A DNA stretch of 64,000 bases from Sphingobacteriaceae bacterium GW460-11-11-14-LB5 (GCA_002151545.1 CP021237.1:930001-994000); one strand, 5' to 3'; shown: positions 45,751-55,125, counted from the stretch's first letter. Notes: generated by a model from the letters alone, not told the origin. Program-made: numbers and translations.

Positions 45751-48210
45751 TTAAATTTCCTCCGTTTCAAATTCTGATGATTTAGCCATAGCATAGGCTT
45801 TTGCGTCAGGGAATTTTTCCCAGTACCAATCACGGTAACAGAAGGTAAGGTTGGCCATTTTATAAGGCATTTGGATCACTTTTTCTAATTTAAAACCCAG
45901 TCGGGTTACAAAAATGTGCATCGCGCGACTTTCAACAGCGGCTTCACCAATGCATTTACCTACTTCGGGTTGTTCAAAAATGAAATCCATTAAAGCCTGA
46001 CCGGTTTCGAAGCTGAATTTTTTGTCCTTATCTGTTGGCGCAATCAGCAAATGTGCACCATAATCGGTAGTTAAAGCCTCGTAGCAGGCACCTACACCAT
46101 CTCGCATAGGCCAGTAGGGCTCTATGGTAAAGGTGGGTTCACCATTTATTTCACCTATAAAACTGTGTGATGAATCGTTTGGCAATAAAGTCCTGTAGAA
46201 TAACTCCAGACCTCTGATTGGTCCATCCATCTTCCAGATTGGTTTGGCATGTTCCTGATTAAACCAATCGTGAACCATTTCCAGGTCGCGTTCGATATTA
46301 AACGGACGGATGTTGATGGTTACATTTTCTTTTGGGAAAAACCTGCTGTAAAGCACCTCTTTGGTTCGTGGTTTGATCAGGTTTTCGGAGAAGAAATATT
46401 TAGATAATGGATTCGGGAAATCACGATAGATGGCTGGATTATCGATAGGGGCACTGGCCTCATCGATATTACAGAGGTTGGTTAAGAGGTTGCCTTTTAC
46501 CTCCCAGCTGCGGCGGTTGATGATATAATCTACCAAACCGGTGGTGTCACTGTTTTCAAATTGTTTAAATTCCAGATAAACGAGATCAATCAAGGTTTTC
46601 TCATCTGCTAAATTGTTGCTGGCAATGGCATTTACCACACCTAAAATATTGTTGATGAGCAGATAATAGGTGAGTTTAGGAATGATGTATTCGTTCGGTA
46701 CAATAGAGCCACTTTCTGCCGCAATTCCCGGATATGCCTTTTCCAGTGCTTCGGCTTTGGCGTCGCTAAAGAAAAAGCCCTGATTATCCCTGAAATAAAG
46801 TTTGGCTGGATAATAATCTTTATCCAGTTCTACCATCACATTTTGCTGGTGAAACTCAAAAGCCATCCCATAATTGTTATAAAGGCCCACAATCGGTGCT
46901 ACGCAAAGGTGTAGATATTGTTTAAACCAGTTTATTGCGGTATGTGCAACCGGTTTGTTTTTGCTGATCGCTGCTTCTTCAATCAGTTTTACCATTCTTG
47001 GCTTTTGGCCTAATAGGGCATCCTGGCAAAGCGCCGCTAATAAGGTTACATTTTTTTCGGTTCCTTCTCCTTTAAAAGGATTATGCCTGATACTGATGTT
47101 AAAACCATCGATGGTTTCACCTTTATAATTTACGGTGATAAATGCAGGATCGGTGATAAATTCAATTTCCGGGTACTCAGCTTTGGCTGCTTTGCCATAT
47201 GCTGTTTTTAATAATTTACTCACATCATAACCACGGTGAAGCTCCCGAACCAGGTTAACGCGCTGTGAGTTGGTTATTTTTACATGCAATGAAAATTTAA
47301 GCATCCAATCGCTCGATGCATTATAAACTGTTCTTACCGAAGATGTTGGCGTGTAGAATTCTCCAAAATGTCCGAGATAGAACAGCAGCTTTTCTTCCTG
47401 CATCGCTTTTACCTTAGGCAGGTTAAGCAGGTATCCGGCTTCCCACGGGTGCATGGGTACCACTTTATAATTGGGGTGTTGATCGAGTAAATTAATGATT
47501 TCAACATTATTGCCATCTAATAATTCGATTCTGAAAAGATCGGTGATGTCGAAACCTTCGGCATTTTTCTCCACAATATTTTCTGCTGCGATCAGGAAAT
47601 AGGCCAGCTGGAAACGACCCTGGGTTTCTGGCGAATATTTAAAAAGTTCTTCTTTATTGTTAAAACCCGATCTCCCTTTGGGAAGCGGATGTGCATTGTG
47701 GCCTAAAAATAGTGATTGCTCTGCCTCAATAAAATTCATTTTGGCGAAATTTGCCGGCCTGCCATTCTGTTTAAAGAATGATAAAAATGCTTCAAGATTT
47801 TCTACACTATTCGCTAAACGTTGTTTCACCAGACCGGCATCAACATTTGGAAACGCTTCAACACTAAACTGTATGGCCAATTCCATAAACCTGTAAATGC
47901 TGATCGGACTAATGACATCTGTAGCAACATTACGTTCGATTATCGGGAAATTAAATACGTGCCTGCCACTATCGGCATAAAATTTTAAAGGTGCATATAC
48001 TTCGAAGCCAATAGCCGTAAAATCGAAGCGGATATGCAAGCGGTCAGGTTTGGTAACCAAATAGTTTGCTAAAGGCTCATCGTACTTAGGTATGCCTAAA
48101 TAACGGTTCCAGTTATTAAATTCTCTGCAGTAACTGTTTAGGAGTGCATTAAAATTAGTTTCTTCTGAAATCTGCTGAAGCCTGATTGAGTCTAACGTAT
48201 TCGTTTCCAT
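45751..48210 (-). CDS. NIS siderophore synthetase fused to a hydroxamate N-acyltransferase
   Basis: I chose the ATG at 48210 (METNTLDSIR), giving 819 residues; the open frame extends 35 codons upstream but only through the decarboxylase gene. Residues about 1-620 are an IucA/IucC synthetase (GHNAHPLPKGRSGF, VVPMHPWEAGYL, AFEFHQQNVMVEL). Residues about 640-800 are a GNAT domain of the IucB/RhbD type (INIRPFNIERDLEMVHDWFN, FIGEINGEPTFTIEPYW, IGEAAVESRAMH), which would acylate the N-hydroxyamine. In rhizobactin-type clusters these are separate genes. The gene overlaps the decarboxylase 3' end by 56 bp. Confidence 0.9.
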   Translation of the reverse strand: METNTLDSIRLQQISEETNFNALLNSYCREFNNWNRYLGIPKYDEPLANYLVTKPDRLHIRFDFTAIGFEVYAPLKFYADSGRHVFNFPIIERNVATDVISPISIYRFMELAIQFSVEAFPNVDAGLVKQRLANSVENLEAFLSFFKQNGRPANFAKMNFIEAEQSLFLGHNAHPLPKGRSGFNNKEELFKYSPETQGRFQLAYFLIAAENIVEKNAEGFDITDLFRIELLDGNNVEIINLLDQHPNYKVVPMHPWEAGYLLNLPKVKAMQEEKLLFYLGHFGEFYTPTSSVRTVYNASSDWMLKFSLHVKITNSQRVNLVRELHRGYDVSKLLKTAYGKAAKAEYPEIEFITDPAFITVNYKGETIDGFNISIRHNPFKGEGTEKNVTLLAALCQDALLGQKPRMVKLIEEAAISKNKPVAHTAINWFKQYLHLCVAPIVGLYNNYGMAFEFHQQNVMVELDKDYYPAKLYFRDNQGFFFSDAKAEALEKAYPGIAAESGSIVPNEYIIPKLTYYLLINNILGVVNAIASNNLADEKTLIDLVYLEFKQFENSDTTGLVDYIINRRSWEVKGNLLTNLCNIDEASAPIDNPAIYRDFPNPLSKYFFSENLIKPRTKEVLYSRFFPKENVTINIRPFNIERDLEMVHDWFNQEHAKPIWKMDGPIRGLELFYRTLLPNDSSHSFIGEINGEPTFTIEPYWPMRDGVGACYEALTTDYGAHLLIAPTDKDKKFSFETGQALMDFIFEQPEVGKCIGEAAVESRAMHIFVTRLGFKLEKVIQMPYKMANLTFCYRDWYWEKFPDAKAYAMAKSSEFETEEI

Positions 48211-49696
48211 GTTTTTTAATGATTTTAATAATGTTTTCAATATCGCTGATGGTAGTAAGCGGGTTAAGTAGGGTAAATTTGAGGTAGAATTGCTGGTTAA
48301 TCTTGGTGCCCGCAACTAAAGCTTTTCCTTGATTAAACATTGCTTTTTTGATGTACTGGTTCATGGCGCAGACATCTAACTGTACGTTTTTAGGACGGTA
48401 GCGGAATACCAATGCACTGATGTCTGATTCGTTCATCAGCTCGAAATCACTATCAGCATGTAACAGATCGGCAATTTTGGCTGCGGTTTCGATAATGGTA
48501 TCAAAATAACCGCCCAATTTGTTCCTGCCCATCATCCTAAGGGTAAACCAGAGTTTTAACGCATCAAAACGTCGCGTCGTTTGAATCGATTTGTTCACCT
48601 GATTGGGTAAACCATCCTCGTCATGATCTTTAGGATTTAAATAATCAGCGTGGTGGGTAATCAGGTTGAAGAAGTTTTTATCACGGACCAGGAAACCACT
48701 GCTGCTTACCGGCTGGAAGAAAGATTTATGGTAATCAACCGTAACCGAATGGGCCAGTTCGATGCCATTCAACAAACTCCGGTATTTATCTGTTAGCAGT
48801 AAACCACAACCATAAGCTGCATCGATGTGGAACCATGTATGGTATTTTTTGCTGATAGAAGCCAGTTCTTTCAGCGGATCAACATTGCCGAAATCGGTAG
48901 TACCTGCAGTGCCGACAATGGCAATAGGGATGTTGCCCTGTGCAATTTCCCGCTTAATGGCGTCTTCTAGTAAAACGGTATTCATCCTAAAGCTGCGATC
49001 AGTTTTAATCTTGATCACCGATTTTTCACCCAAACCCAAAAGGGAAGCATTTTTCTGAATACTGAAATGCGCTTTTTCAGAAACAAAGATCCTGAAACGG
49101 GAAGCTTCCTGAGGTAAGCCTTCTACTTTAATGTTGTGGTTTAGTGCCGTAATGGAATAATGATCGCGGGCCAGTAAAAGTCCCATTAAATTGCTCTGCG
49201 TGCCACCGCTGGTAAAAATACCGTCGGACTTTTTGCTGTAACCAATCTGGTCGCAGGTCCATTCGATTAGTTTTTGCTCAATTAATGTACCGCCTGCACT
49301 TTGATCCCAGGTATCAATTGATGAATTGATGGCCGAAATCATCACCTCAGCAGCTACCGCCGGAATCACAATCGGGCAGTTTAAATGGGCAATATAAGCA
49401 GGGTGGTGGAAGGCCACCGCATGGCTGGTGTAAAGCTGTTCCACTTCTTTAAGCAAGGCATCGTAATTATCGTGCGTTTTTTCAAATTCAATTGAATCAA
49501 ACAGCGGTCTTAATTTCGAGGGCGATACACCACTAAAAGGTTGTTGGTTGTTGTTGAGGAATTTTTTTACCGCCTGGGTAACTTTTCCTACCGCATGGAG
49601 GTACTCTGCTTCATTTTCGTGGTGGAAGATTTCCTTGGTCGGACTTTCCGTAAGGAAATCAATTAATTCATGTTTTTCGAGGTCTGATGTAAACAT
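48155..49696 (-). CDS. Group II PLP-dependent decarboxylase for siderophore diamine
   Basis: This 513-residue enzyme is of the DABA/lysine decarboxylase type. The PLP lysine is K324 in VDYHKSFFQP, D292 in HIDAAYG contacts the PLP nitrogen, and SGGTQSNLMGLLLARD is the phosphate-binding region. It is the first gene of the operon and supplies the diamine backbone. There is no aminotransferase gene for making diaminobutyrate nearby, so lysine to cadaverine (DesA-like) is at least as likely as diaminobutyrate to diaminopropane (RhbB-like). Confidence 0.9.
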   Translation of the reverse strand: MFTSDLEKHELIDFLTESPTKEIFHHENEAEYLHAVGKVTQAVKKFLNNNQQPFSGVSPSKLRPLFDSIEFEKTHDNYDALLKEVEQLYTSHAVAFHHPAYIAHLNCPIVIPAVAAEVMISAINSSIDTWDQSAGGTLIEQKLIEWTCDQIGYSKKSDGIFTSGGTQSNLMGLLLARDHYSITALNHNIKVEGLPQEASRFRIFVSEKAHFSIQKNASLLGLGEKSVIKIKTDRSFRMNTVLLEDAIKREIAQGNIPIAIVGTAGTTDFGNVDPLKELASISKKYHTWFHIDAAYGCGLLLTDKYRSLLNGIELAHSVTVDYHKSFFQPVSSSGFLVRDKNFFNLITHHADYLNPKDHDEDGLPNQVNKSIQTTRRFDALKLWFTLRMMGRNKLGGYFDTIIETAAKIADLLHADSDFELMNESDISALVFRYRPKNVQLDVCAMNQYIKKAMFNQGKALVAGTKINQQFYLKFTLLNPLTTISDIENIIKIIKKHGNEYVRLNQASADFRRN

Positions 49697-50015
49697 TAGT
49701 TTTTCAATTTTTCAAAAGATTAAGGTTTAAAGGCTATAAAATACCGGGCCTTTTAAGCCGATATTTTTTATTAATAAATCTGGTTATTGAGAGATTAGCT
49801 TGAGCAGTTTTTTTATCGATAATTCCGACCGCTAAGGTATATTTTTATTTAGATTGATTAAAAATAATATTTAAAATATTTTTAACACATTGTTGATAAG
49901 TTGTTTATGAAGTGCTACTTAACCGTTTTAGTAGGCTGTTCAAGAGAAAATTAAAATATTTTATTTGGATTTGATCTAAATAAATGATTGCTTTGCGCAA
50001 AAAAAATAATAGTAA
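49697..50015. promoter_or_regulatory. Divergent control region between siderophore biosynthesis and receptor genes
   Basis: This 319-bp region holds promoters for both directions. For the receptor, TTTG (49964-49967) and TTGCTTTG (49988-49995) are 20 bp apart, a good Bacteroidota promoter (7 of 8 match to TAnnTTTG). In its spacer lies ATTTGATCTAAAT (49969-49981), and a related TTTAGATTGATTAAA is at 49848-49862, candidate operators for an iron-responsive repressor. A perfect AT-rich inverted repeat (TTAAAAATA/TATTTTTAA, 49858-49885) lies between. For the operon a possible -7 box, TACCTTAG, is on the minus strand at 49839-49832, without a clear -33. Confidence 0.55.
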
Positions 50016-52451
50016 ATGAAAAATCTATACTTAATTGCAATCCTTGTTTGTGGATTTATGTTAACAGGTAAAGCACAAACTGTTACCGGAAAGGTAATTG
50101 GCGAAACTGCTCCGCTTGCGGGGGCAAATATTAAAGTCGAAGGCAAAAATGCTTCGGCTACAACTGCTGCTGATGGCAGCTTCGAGTTAAAATTAACCGA
50201 AGGTGCTTACAAATTACAGGTAAGTTATGTAGGATATACAACCATACTGCAAAAAGTAAGTTTGGCTAAAGACCAAACGGTTAATTTAACCCTTTATTTA
50301 AGCCCTACTTCCAATATGCAGGAGGTGGTGGTGGTTTCATCACGTAAACCGACCAAAATCAGCGAGATACCAGGTACAGTTTGGGTTGTAGACGGTGCAA
50401 AAATTCAGGAACAAGCCAGAGCAGGGATTCCGCTTAAACAAACATTGGCGCAATTGATCCCGAGTTTGGATGCTGGTCCGGAGGGACGTACGAATTACGG
50501 CCAAAACCAACGCGGCAGAGATGCATTGGTGATGATTGACGGGGTATCGTTAAACAGTACACGTGGTGTAAGCCGTCAGTTCGAATCGATAGATCCTTTC
50601 AACATCGAAAGAATAGAGGTATTGTCTGGAGCAAGCGCCGTTTATGGCGGTGGTGCAACAGGCGGTATTATCAACATTATTACCAAAAAAGGGCAGGATA
50701 GTCAGCCAAGCTTCACTACACAGGTTGGTGTACGCAGCGGTTTGAAAGAAAAAAGTGACCACGATGTACGTGTAGCACAAGCGATTTCAGGCGGGAGCAA
50801 AGATTGGAACGGACGTATCGGTATGGCCTTCCAGAAAAATAACGCAGCCTATGGCGCAGATGGAAAACAGATTTTTACTGACATTACACAAACAGATTTA
50901 CAGTATAACCAGTCCTTCGATTTTTTCGGAAGTACTGAATTTAAATTGACAGACTACCAAAAACTATCGGTGAATGCCCAATATTACAATTCGGGTTACC
51001 GTGGTGATAAAGACCTTTTCCTGGGTACAAATTATGGTGGATTATTATCAAATCCGGCACTTTTAGAAATGAGAAATGGTTATTCAGCAGATGTTGACCC
51101 AAAAACCAGCCGAGCGAATATCAATGCCAATTACCAGGCCAGCGACATTTTGGGTGGACAAACACTTTATGTACAGGCAGCGGCAAGAAATGAAAAATTC
51201 AGCTTTCACCCATTTCCGGGACAGGCAGCAATACCTGGTGTGCTTTACAGCGGATCATCTATCCAAAACACGAATTATAGTGCATTAAAACTCGTATTGA
51301 ATAAAGATTGGAACCGACTAAACCTTACTTATGGAATTGATGCCGATAATGAGAATTTTAATGCCCAGCAAGCCCTGTTTGATAGAACAAAAGCTGCCAC
51401 ATCGGGCGGTTTAAACAATACTACAGTAGCGACCATTGCCCGTTATCCAAACTTTAGGGTGAATGGTTTATCTGGATTTTTACAAGCTCAGGTTAAAGTA
51501 GCCGATTTTTTAACTTTATCAGGAGGAGTGCGCCAGCAACGCATGTTTGTTAAAGTTGGCGATTTTGTGGGTACTGCTGCAGCGGTTCCTTTGGCTTATG
51601 GCGTGGGTAGAACGGCTACTGCTATTGCAGGTGGAGAAAACCATTATGATGTGAACTTATTAAATGGTGGTTTGGTATTTAAAATCAATGCCCCTCAACA
51701 GGCCTGGGTTAATTTTTCACAAGGTTTTAACCTGGCTGATCCGGCAAAATATTATGGACAGGGTGCTTATACTTTAGCTGGCACCAACTGGAATTTAGGT
51801 AACTCGATTAATGTTGCAAGTTCTCCTTTAACCGGTATCAAAACAGAACAGTACGAAGCAGGTTACCGTTATCGCACAGGCGTATTTAATGCACAGGTAG
51901 CTGGTTTTTATGCCTTATCAGATAAAAATGTGAAAACCAACAGCACATTCAACATTGAAGTTTTTGATGAAAATGTACGGAATATAGGTGTTGAAGGTTC
52001 ATTATCGTTAAACCTGCAAAATGGTTTCGAGGCTGGAGTAAACGGTTTGTATATCAAAACCCAGAAACAAAATGCTGATGGTACCTGGTCTTTACAGGAT
52101 GTAACGGTGGCCAGTCCGTCAAAAATTGCAGGTTACCTGGGTTATAACGGAAAAGTATTCGGTTTAAAAGCACAGGCTTTTCACTCGTTTGATTCGAAAG
52201 GTTATGCAACAATTGCAAATGTTGCCGTGCAAAATGAGTTAAAAGGCTTCACCACGGTTGATTTATTAGGTTCGGTAAAATTATTTACCGGAAGTTTATC
52301 ATTTGGGGTACAAAACCTGTTGAACAAAAACTATCAGACCATCTGGAGTCAACGCTCACAGTTTTTATATCAATCCTTAGCGAAGAAAGAAACCTTTTAT
52401 TATGCAGGCCGTGGCCGTACGTATAATTTGACGTATACGCTTAATTACTAG
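50016..52451 (+). CDS. TonB-dependent ferric-siderophore receptor
   Basis: This 811-residue outer-membrane receptor has a signal peptide (ending TGKAQT), a carboxypeptidase-D-like domain at about 22-110 (VTGKVIGETAPLAGANIKVE), a plug (EIPGTVWVVDGAKI, LVMIDGVSLN, IERIEVLSGASAVYGGGATG) and a 22-strand barrel ending GRGRTYNLTYTLNY. Unlike the SusC proteins it has the classical siderophore-receptor plug and no SusD partner. It diverges from the biosynthetic operon, so it most likely imports the siderophore made there. Confidence 0.93.
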   Translation: MKNLYLIAILVCGFMLTGKAQTVTGKVIGETAPLAGANIKVEGKNASATTAADGSFELKLTEGAYKLQVSYVGYTTILQKVSLAKDQTVNLTLYLSPTSNMQEVVVVSSRKPTKISEIPGTVWVVDGAKIQEQARAGIPLKQTLAQLIPSLDAGPEGRTNYGQNQRGRDALVMIDGVSLNSTRGVSRQFESIDPFNIERIEVLSGASAVYGGGATGGIINIITKKGQDSQPSFTTQVGVRSGLKEKSDHDVRVAQAISGGSKDWNGRIGMAFQKNNAAYGADGKQIFTDITQTDLQYNQSFDFFGSTEFKLTDYQKLSVNAQYYNSGYRGDKDLFLGTNYGGLLSNPALLEMRNGYSADVDPKTSRANINANYQASDILGGQTLYVQAAARNEKFSFHPFPGQAAIPGVLYSGSSIQNTNYSALKLVLNKDWNRLNLTYGIDADNENFNAQQALFDRTKAATSGGLNNTTVATIARYPNFRVNGLSGFLQAQVKVADFLTLSGGVRQQRMFVKVGDFVGTAAAVPLAYGVGRTATAIAGGENHYDVNLLNGGLVFKINAPQQAWVNFSQGFNLADPAKYYGQGAYTLAGTNWNLGNSINVASSPLTGIKTEQYEAGYRYRTGVFNAQVAGFYALSDKNVKTNSTFNIEVFDENVRNIGVEGSLSLNLQNGFEAGVNGLYIKTQKQNADGTWSLQDVTVASPSKIAGYLGYNGKVFGLKAQAFHSFDSKGYATIANVAVQNELKGFTTVDLLGSVKLFTGSLSFGVQNLLNKNYQTIWSQRSQFLYQSLAKKETFYYAGRGRTYNLTYTLNY

Positions 52452-52467
52452 GTTAGATTTTTTCGGT

Positions 52468-52551
52468 CGTCATCTCGACTGTAGCGCAGCGGAATGGAGA
52501 GATCTACCTAGGCAGATTTCTCGGCTTCGTTGCACTTCGCTCGAAATGACG
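52468..52551. repeat. Imperfect long palindromic intergenic repeat, copy B
   Basis: It starts CGTCATCTCGACTGTAGCG and ends CGCTCGAAATGACG. The 11-base ends are inverted repeats with one mismatch. It matches the outer parts of copy A (42349-42455), and lies between the convergent ends of the receptor and metallophosphoesterase genes. Confidence 0.75.
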
Positions 52552-52588
52552 ACCTTTTTGTTAGAAAGAATAGTTGGTAATAACTGTT

Positions 52589-53809
52589 TTACTTCCGCTT
52601 CAATTCAATTACCGTAATCTCCGGCCAGATACCAATTCGCCCTGAAAAGCCTAGAAAACCGAAGCCTCTGTTTACATTCAAGTACCTTCCGTTTTCGGTT
52701 TTAATGCCCGCCCAATGTTTGTAACGGTATTTTACAGGGCTCCATTTAATCCCAAAAGCTTCGATCCCAAACTGCATACCGTGTGTATGTCCGGCCAGCG
52801 ACAGCTGAATTTTCGAAGGATAATTTTTTACCTGCGCATCCCAATGCGAAGGATCGTGTGATAAGAGAATCTTGAAATCGTTAACAGCGGTATTTTGCAG
52901 GGCTTTATTCAAATCGCCGCGCTCTCCAAAACCAATTCCCCAGTTTTCTATTCCGGCCAGTATAATTTTCTCGCCATTTTTATGCAGTTCCACATGTTCA
53001 TCCAATAAAAGCTTAAAGCCAAGTTCTTTATGATAAGCTTTTAACTGATTTAGATTCTGTGTTTTATCCGCTTCTGTAGGCCACTTGATATAGTCACCAT
53101 AATCGTGATTGCCCAAAACGGAAAATTGTCCGAAGGGTGCTTTGATTTGCGAAAAATGGCCAATGTAAGGCACAATTTCAGAAGAGGCATTATTGACCAA
53201 ATCGCCGGTAAAAACAAACAGATCGCTCTTTTGGGCATTGATCATGTCGATACCTTTTTGTACCGCTTTAGGATTGGTAAAACTTCCCGCGTGTACATCC
53301 GATATTTGGGTTAGCGTGAAACCATCAAAACTGGCAGGCAGATCATCAAAGTATAAAGTATGTTTAATTACGCGGTAAGCATATTTTCCCTGGGTAATGC
53401 CATAAGCAAATAAGGCAATGGTTAAACAGAACATTACAAAGGCAAAATCAACCCAGTAATTGCTGCGGCCTAAAATATGGAAACCTTCTGGCTGAAAATT
53501 AGTTGAAAGCCCTAATAGCAAGCGGTAAACATCGCCCAGAAGCAGAAAAAAGGCAAATACAATTTCTGCGGCAAAAATGATCAGAAAGGCATGGCTGATG
53601 ATCTGGAAGAACCTGTTCATGCCCTGAATCCGCATCTGCTGAATGGCGTAAAGTAAAGCGAAAGTTAGTCCAACAATAAAGACCCAGAAAATAGGACTAA
53701 GCCAGGTAGATTGATTGATGGTACCCAGGCCAGATAAAACATAGGCGTTAAGGGCAAAAAATATAATTGCAACGATTAGGAGCGGCAATAGATTGAGTTT
53801 TCTTTTCAT
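52589..53809 (-). CDS. Membrane-anchored metallophosphoesterase (YkuE-like)
   Basis: This 406-residue protein has about four N-terminal membrane helices (8-27, 38-58, 72-93, 120-140) followed by a calcineurin-type phosphoesterase domain: D171/H173 in SDVHAGS, GDLVNN at 202, LGNHDY, LLSHDPSHW and GHTHGMQFG. All metal-binding blocks are intact. The family includes lipid A and lipid-headgroup phosphatases as well as UDP-2,3-diacylglucosamine hydrolase relatives; the exact substrate is unknown. It is transcribed alone. Confidence 0.88.
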   Translation of the reverse strand: MKRKLNLLPLLIVAIIFFALNAYVLSGLGTINQSTWLSPIFWVFIVGLTFALLYAIQQMRIQGMNRFFQIISHAFLIIFAAEIVFAFFLLLGDVYRLLLGLSTNFQPEGFHILGRSNYWVDFAFVMFCLTIALFAYGITQGKYAYRVIKHTLYFDDLPASFDGFTLTQISDVHAGSFTNPKAVQKGIDMINAQKSDLFVFTGDLVNNASSEIVPYIGHFSQIKAPFGQFSVLGNHDYGDYIKWPTEADKTQNLNQLKAYHKELGFKLLLDEHVELHKNGEKIILAGIENWGIGFGERGDLNKALQNTAVNDFKILLSHDPSHWDAQVKNYPSKIQLSLAGHTHGMQFGIEAFGIKWSPVKYRYKHWAGIKTENGRYLNVNRGFGFLGFSGRIGIWPEITVIELKRK

Positions 53810-54009
53810 TGTTAAAAATCTGTAATTCAGAATATAGGTAAAAGTAGAATTTAAACGCTGATAATAAGCTACTGTTACGGTTAGCGATTATTTTTACGCT
53901 GGTTTGATTAAAGCAATTATCGTTATTAAGCCTTATATTTATCAATATCATAGTTTGTTGAATTAAAATCAACTTCCTGTTGCATATTTTATAATTTACT
54001 TTCTTTTAT

Positions 54010-54017
54010 TAGCTTTG
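54010..54017 (+). promoter_or_regulatory. Perfect -7 box just before the Rrf2 start
   Basis: TAGCTTTG matches TAnnTTTG exactly and ends seven bases before the ATG at 54025. If used, the transcript would have almost no leader. No TTTG is found at the usual -33 spacing. Confidence 0.4.
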
Positions 54018-54024
54018 TGCAAAT

Positions 54025-54471
54025 ATGCTGTCCAAAAAAACAAAGTATGCCATTAAAGCGCTTGTTGCGCTTGGTAAAAATTTAGATAAACCACCTATGC
54101 AAATTTCAAAAATTGCAGAGGAGGAGCATATCCCGAAAAAATTCTTAGAGCAAATCCTGCTCGATTTACGTAACGCTGGTTTTTTATACAGTAAAAAAGG
54201 CGCAGGCGGTGGTTATAGCTTAAACAAAAAGCCCGAAGAGATTTTATTGGTACACGTAATGCGTGTAACTGATGGTCCTATTGCCATGGTGCCTTGTGCA
54301 AGTTTAAATTTTTATCACAAATGTGATGAATGTGTTGACGAGAAAACCTGCGGAATCAGAAGTGCCTTTATTGATGTTAGAGATGCTACGCTTAAGGTTT
54401 TAACCGAAACGAGCATTGCAGATGTAATTGGCCGTGAGGATAACCTGAAAATCGGGGTTATTAATTTATAA
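54025..54471 (+). CDS. Rrf2-family transcriptional regulator
   Basis: This 148-residue winged-helix regulator has Rrf2 hallmarks: MLSKKTKYAIKALVAL at the start, HIPKKFLEQILLDLRNAGF and SKKGAGGGYSL as recognition helix and wing. Cysteines C91, C100, C103 and C109 are spaced as in Fe-S-binding or cysteine-sensing family members (IscR/CymR type). It lies directly upstream of the sulfate-assimilation genes, so control of cysteine/sulfur supply is the likely role (inference). A strong terminator follows, so it is its own transcript. Confidence 0.88.
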   Translation: MLSKKTKYAIKALVALGKNLDKPPMQISKIAEEEHIPKKFLEQILLDLRNAGFLYSKKGAGGGYSLNKKPEEILLVHVMRVTDGPIAMVPCASLNFYHKCDECVDEKTCGIRSAFIDVRDATLKVLTETSIADVIGREDNLKIGVINL

Positions 54472-54560
54472 TATTTATTTTTCGCCATTAAATCCGTCAC
54501 CCGGAATTCATTTCAGGGTCTAATACGATATGTCTTAAACCTCGCAGGTTTTAAAATATT

Positions 54561-54600
54561 AATCCCAAATTCATTTATTGAGTTTGGGATTTTTTTTTTT
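54561..54600 (+). terminator. Rho-independent terminator after the Rrf2 gene
   Basis: AATCCCAAA (54561-54569) pairs with TTTGGGATT (54583-54591), followed by a run of T to 54600. Confidence 0.9.
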
Positions 54601-54651
54601 GGAAATGAAAGTTCAGTTTTTCATAGGGGTTTTCAGTCCCGCTTTCCGTTT

Positions 54652-54893
54652 GTAGTGCCGGCTTGAAGCCGGCAGCTACCACTGCAATCGGGTTTATTTA
54701 ACAGCGGTAGTAGCAAGATCGGGAGTTAAGACCTCGAAGGTTTTTAAAACATGCGAGGTCTTAATCCGCGTTAGCGCCCTAATCAGTTGACAATTTTCGG
54801 TTTTCAGTTATCAATCTGGAATTAAGTTACAGGTTGACAGTTAGCTATTTATTAACCAGCCATTCAAAACAGATCCTGAAACAAGTTCAGGAT
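54652..54893. repeat. Mosaic of palindromic repeats between Rrf2 and sulfite reductase
   Basis: Three unrelated palindromes occur in the gene-free stretch: TGCCGGCTT/AAGCCGGCA with outer GTAG/CTAC (54652-54679), TTAAGACCTCG/CGAGGTCTTAA (54726-54764) and ATCCTGAA/TTCAGGAT (54873-54893). A partial relative of the second (CCTCGCAGGTTTT) is at about 54540. I see no gene in this gap. Confidence 0.65.
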
Positions 54894-54978
54894 GGCGTTT
54901 AGCGGAGGTCACCTGCCAGGTTTAACAGGTTTTCGTAAAATTTTTCATAATAAATTACGACTATTCCTATATACTTTA

Positions 54979-55125
54979 TATATTTGGCGTATGAATTTCA
55001 ATTTTATACCTAATCAATTAATCGCTATGCAAATAATGTGTTGTTGTAAAACGCAGTAATAGGAGCCTACAGATAATTTTAAGTATAAAATATGGAATGC
55101 TTCTCGGTAACAGGGAAGCATTTTT
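54979..55125 (+). promoter_or_regulatory. Promoter box and leader hairpin of the sulfur operon (possible attenuator)
   Basis: TATATTTG at 54979-54986 is an exact TAnnTTTG -7 box, without a clear -33. About 105 bases further, AATGCTTC (55096-55103) pairs with GAAGCATT (55115-55122) and is followed by T residues, a terminator-like hairpin 21 bp before the sulfite reductase ATG. A leader of about 155 nt ending in a terminator hairpin suggests transcription attenuation. I found no recognisable SAM-riboswitch core. Confidence 0.45.

Noticed and set aside
48211..48315. Upstream extension of the NIS synthetase fusion (35 extra codons)
   Set aside because: The extension lies wholly inside the decarboxylase coding region and its translation has no resemblance to the family; METNTLDSIR at 48210 is the natural start.
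49697..50015. Classical Fur box in the siderophore control region
   Set aside because: No match close to the GATAATGATAATCATTATC consensus; only TTTA-n7-TAAA type dyads and AT-rich repeats are present.
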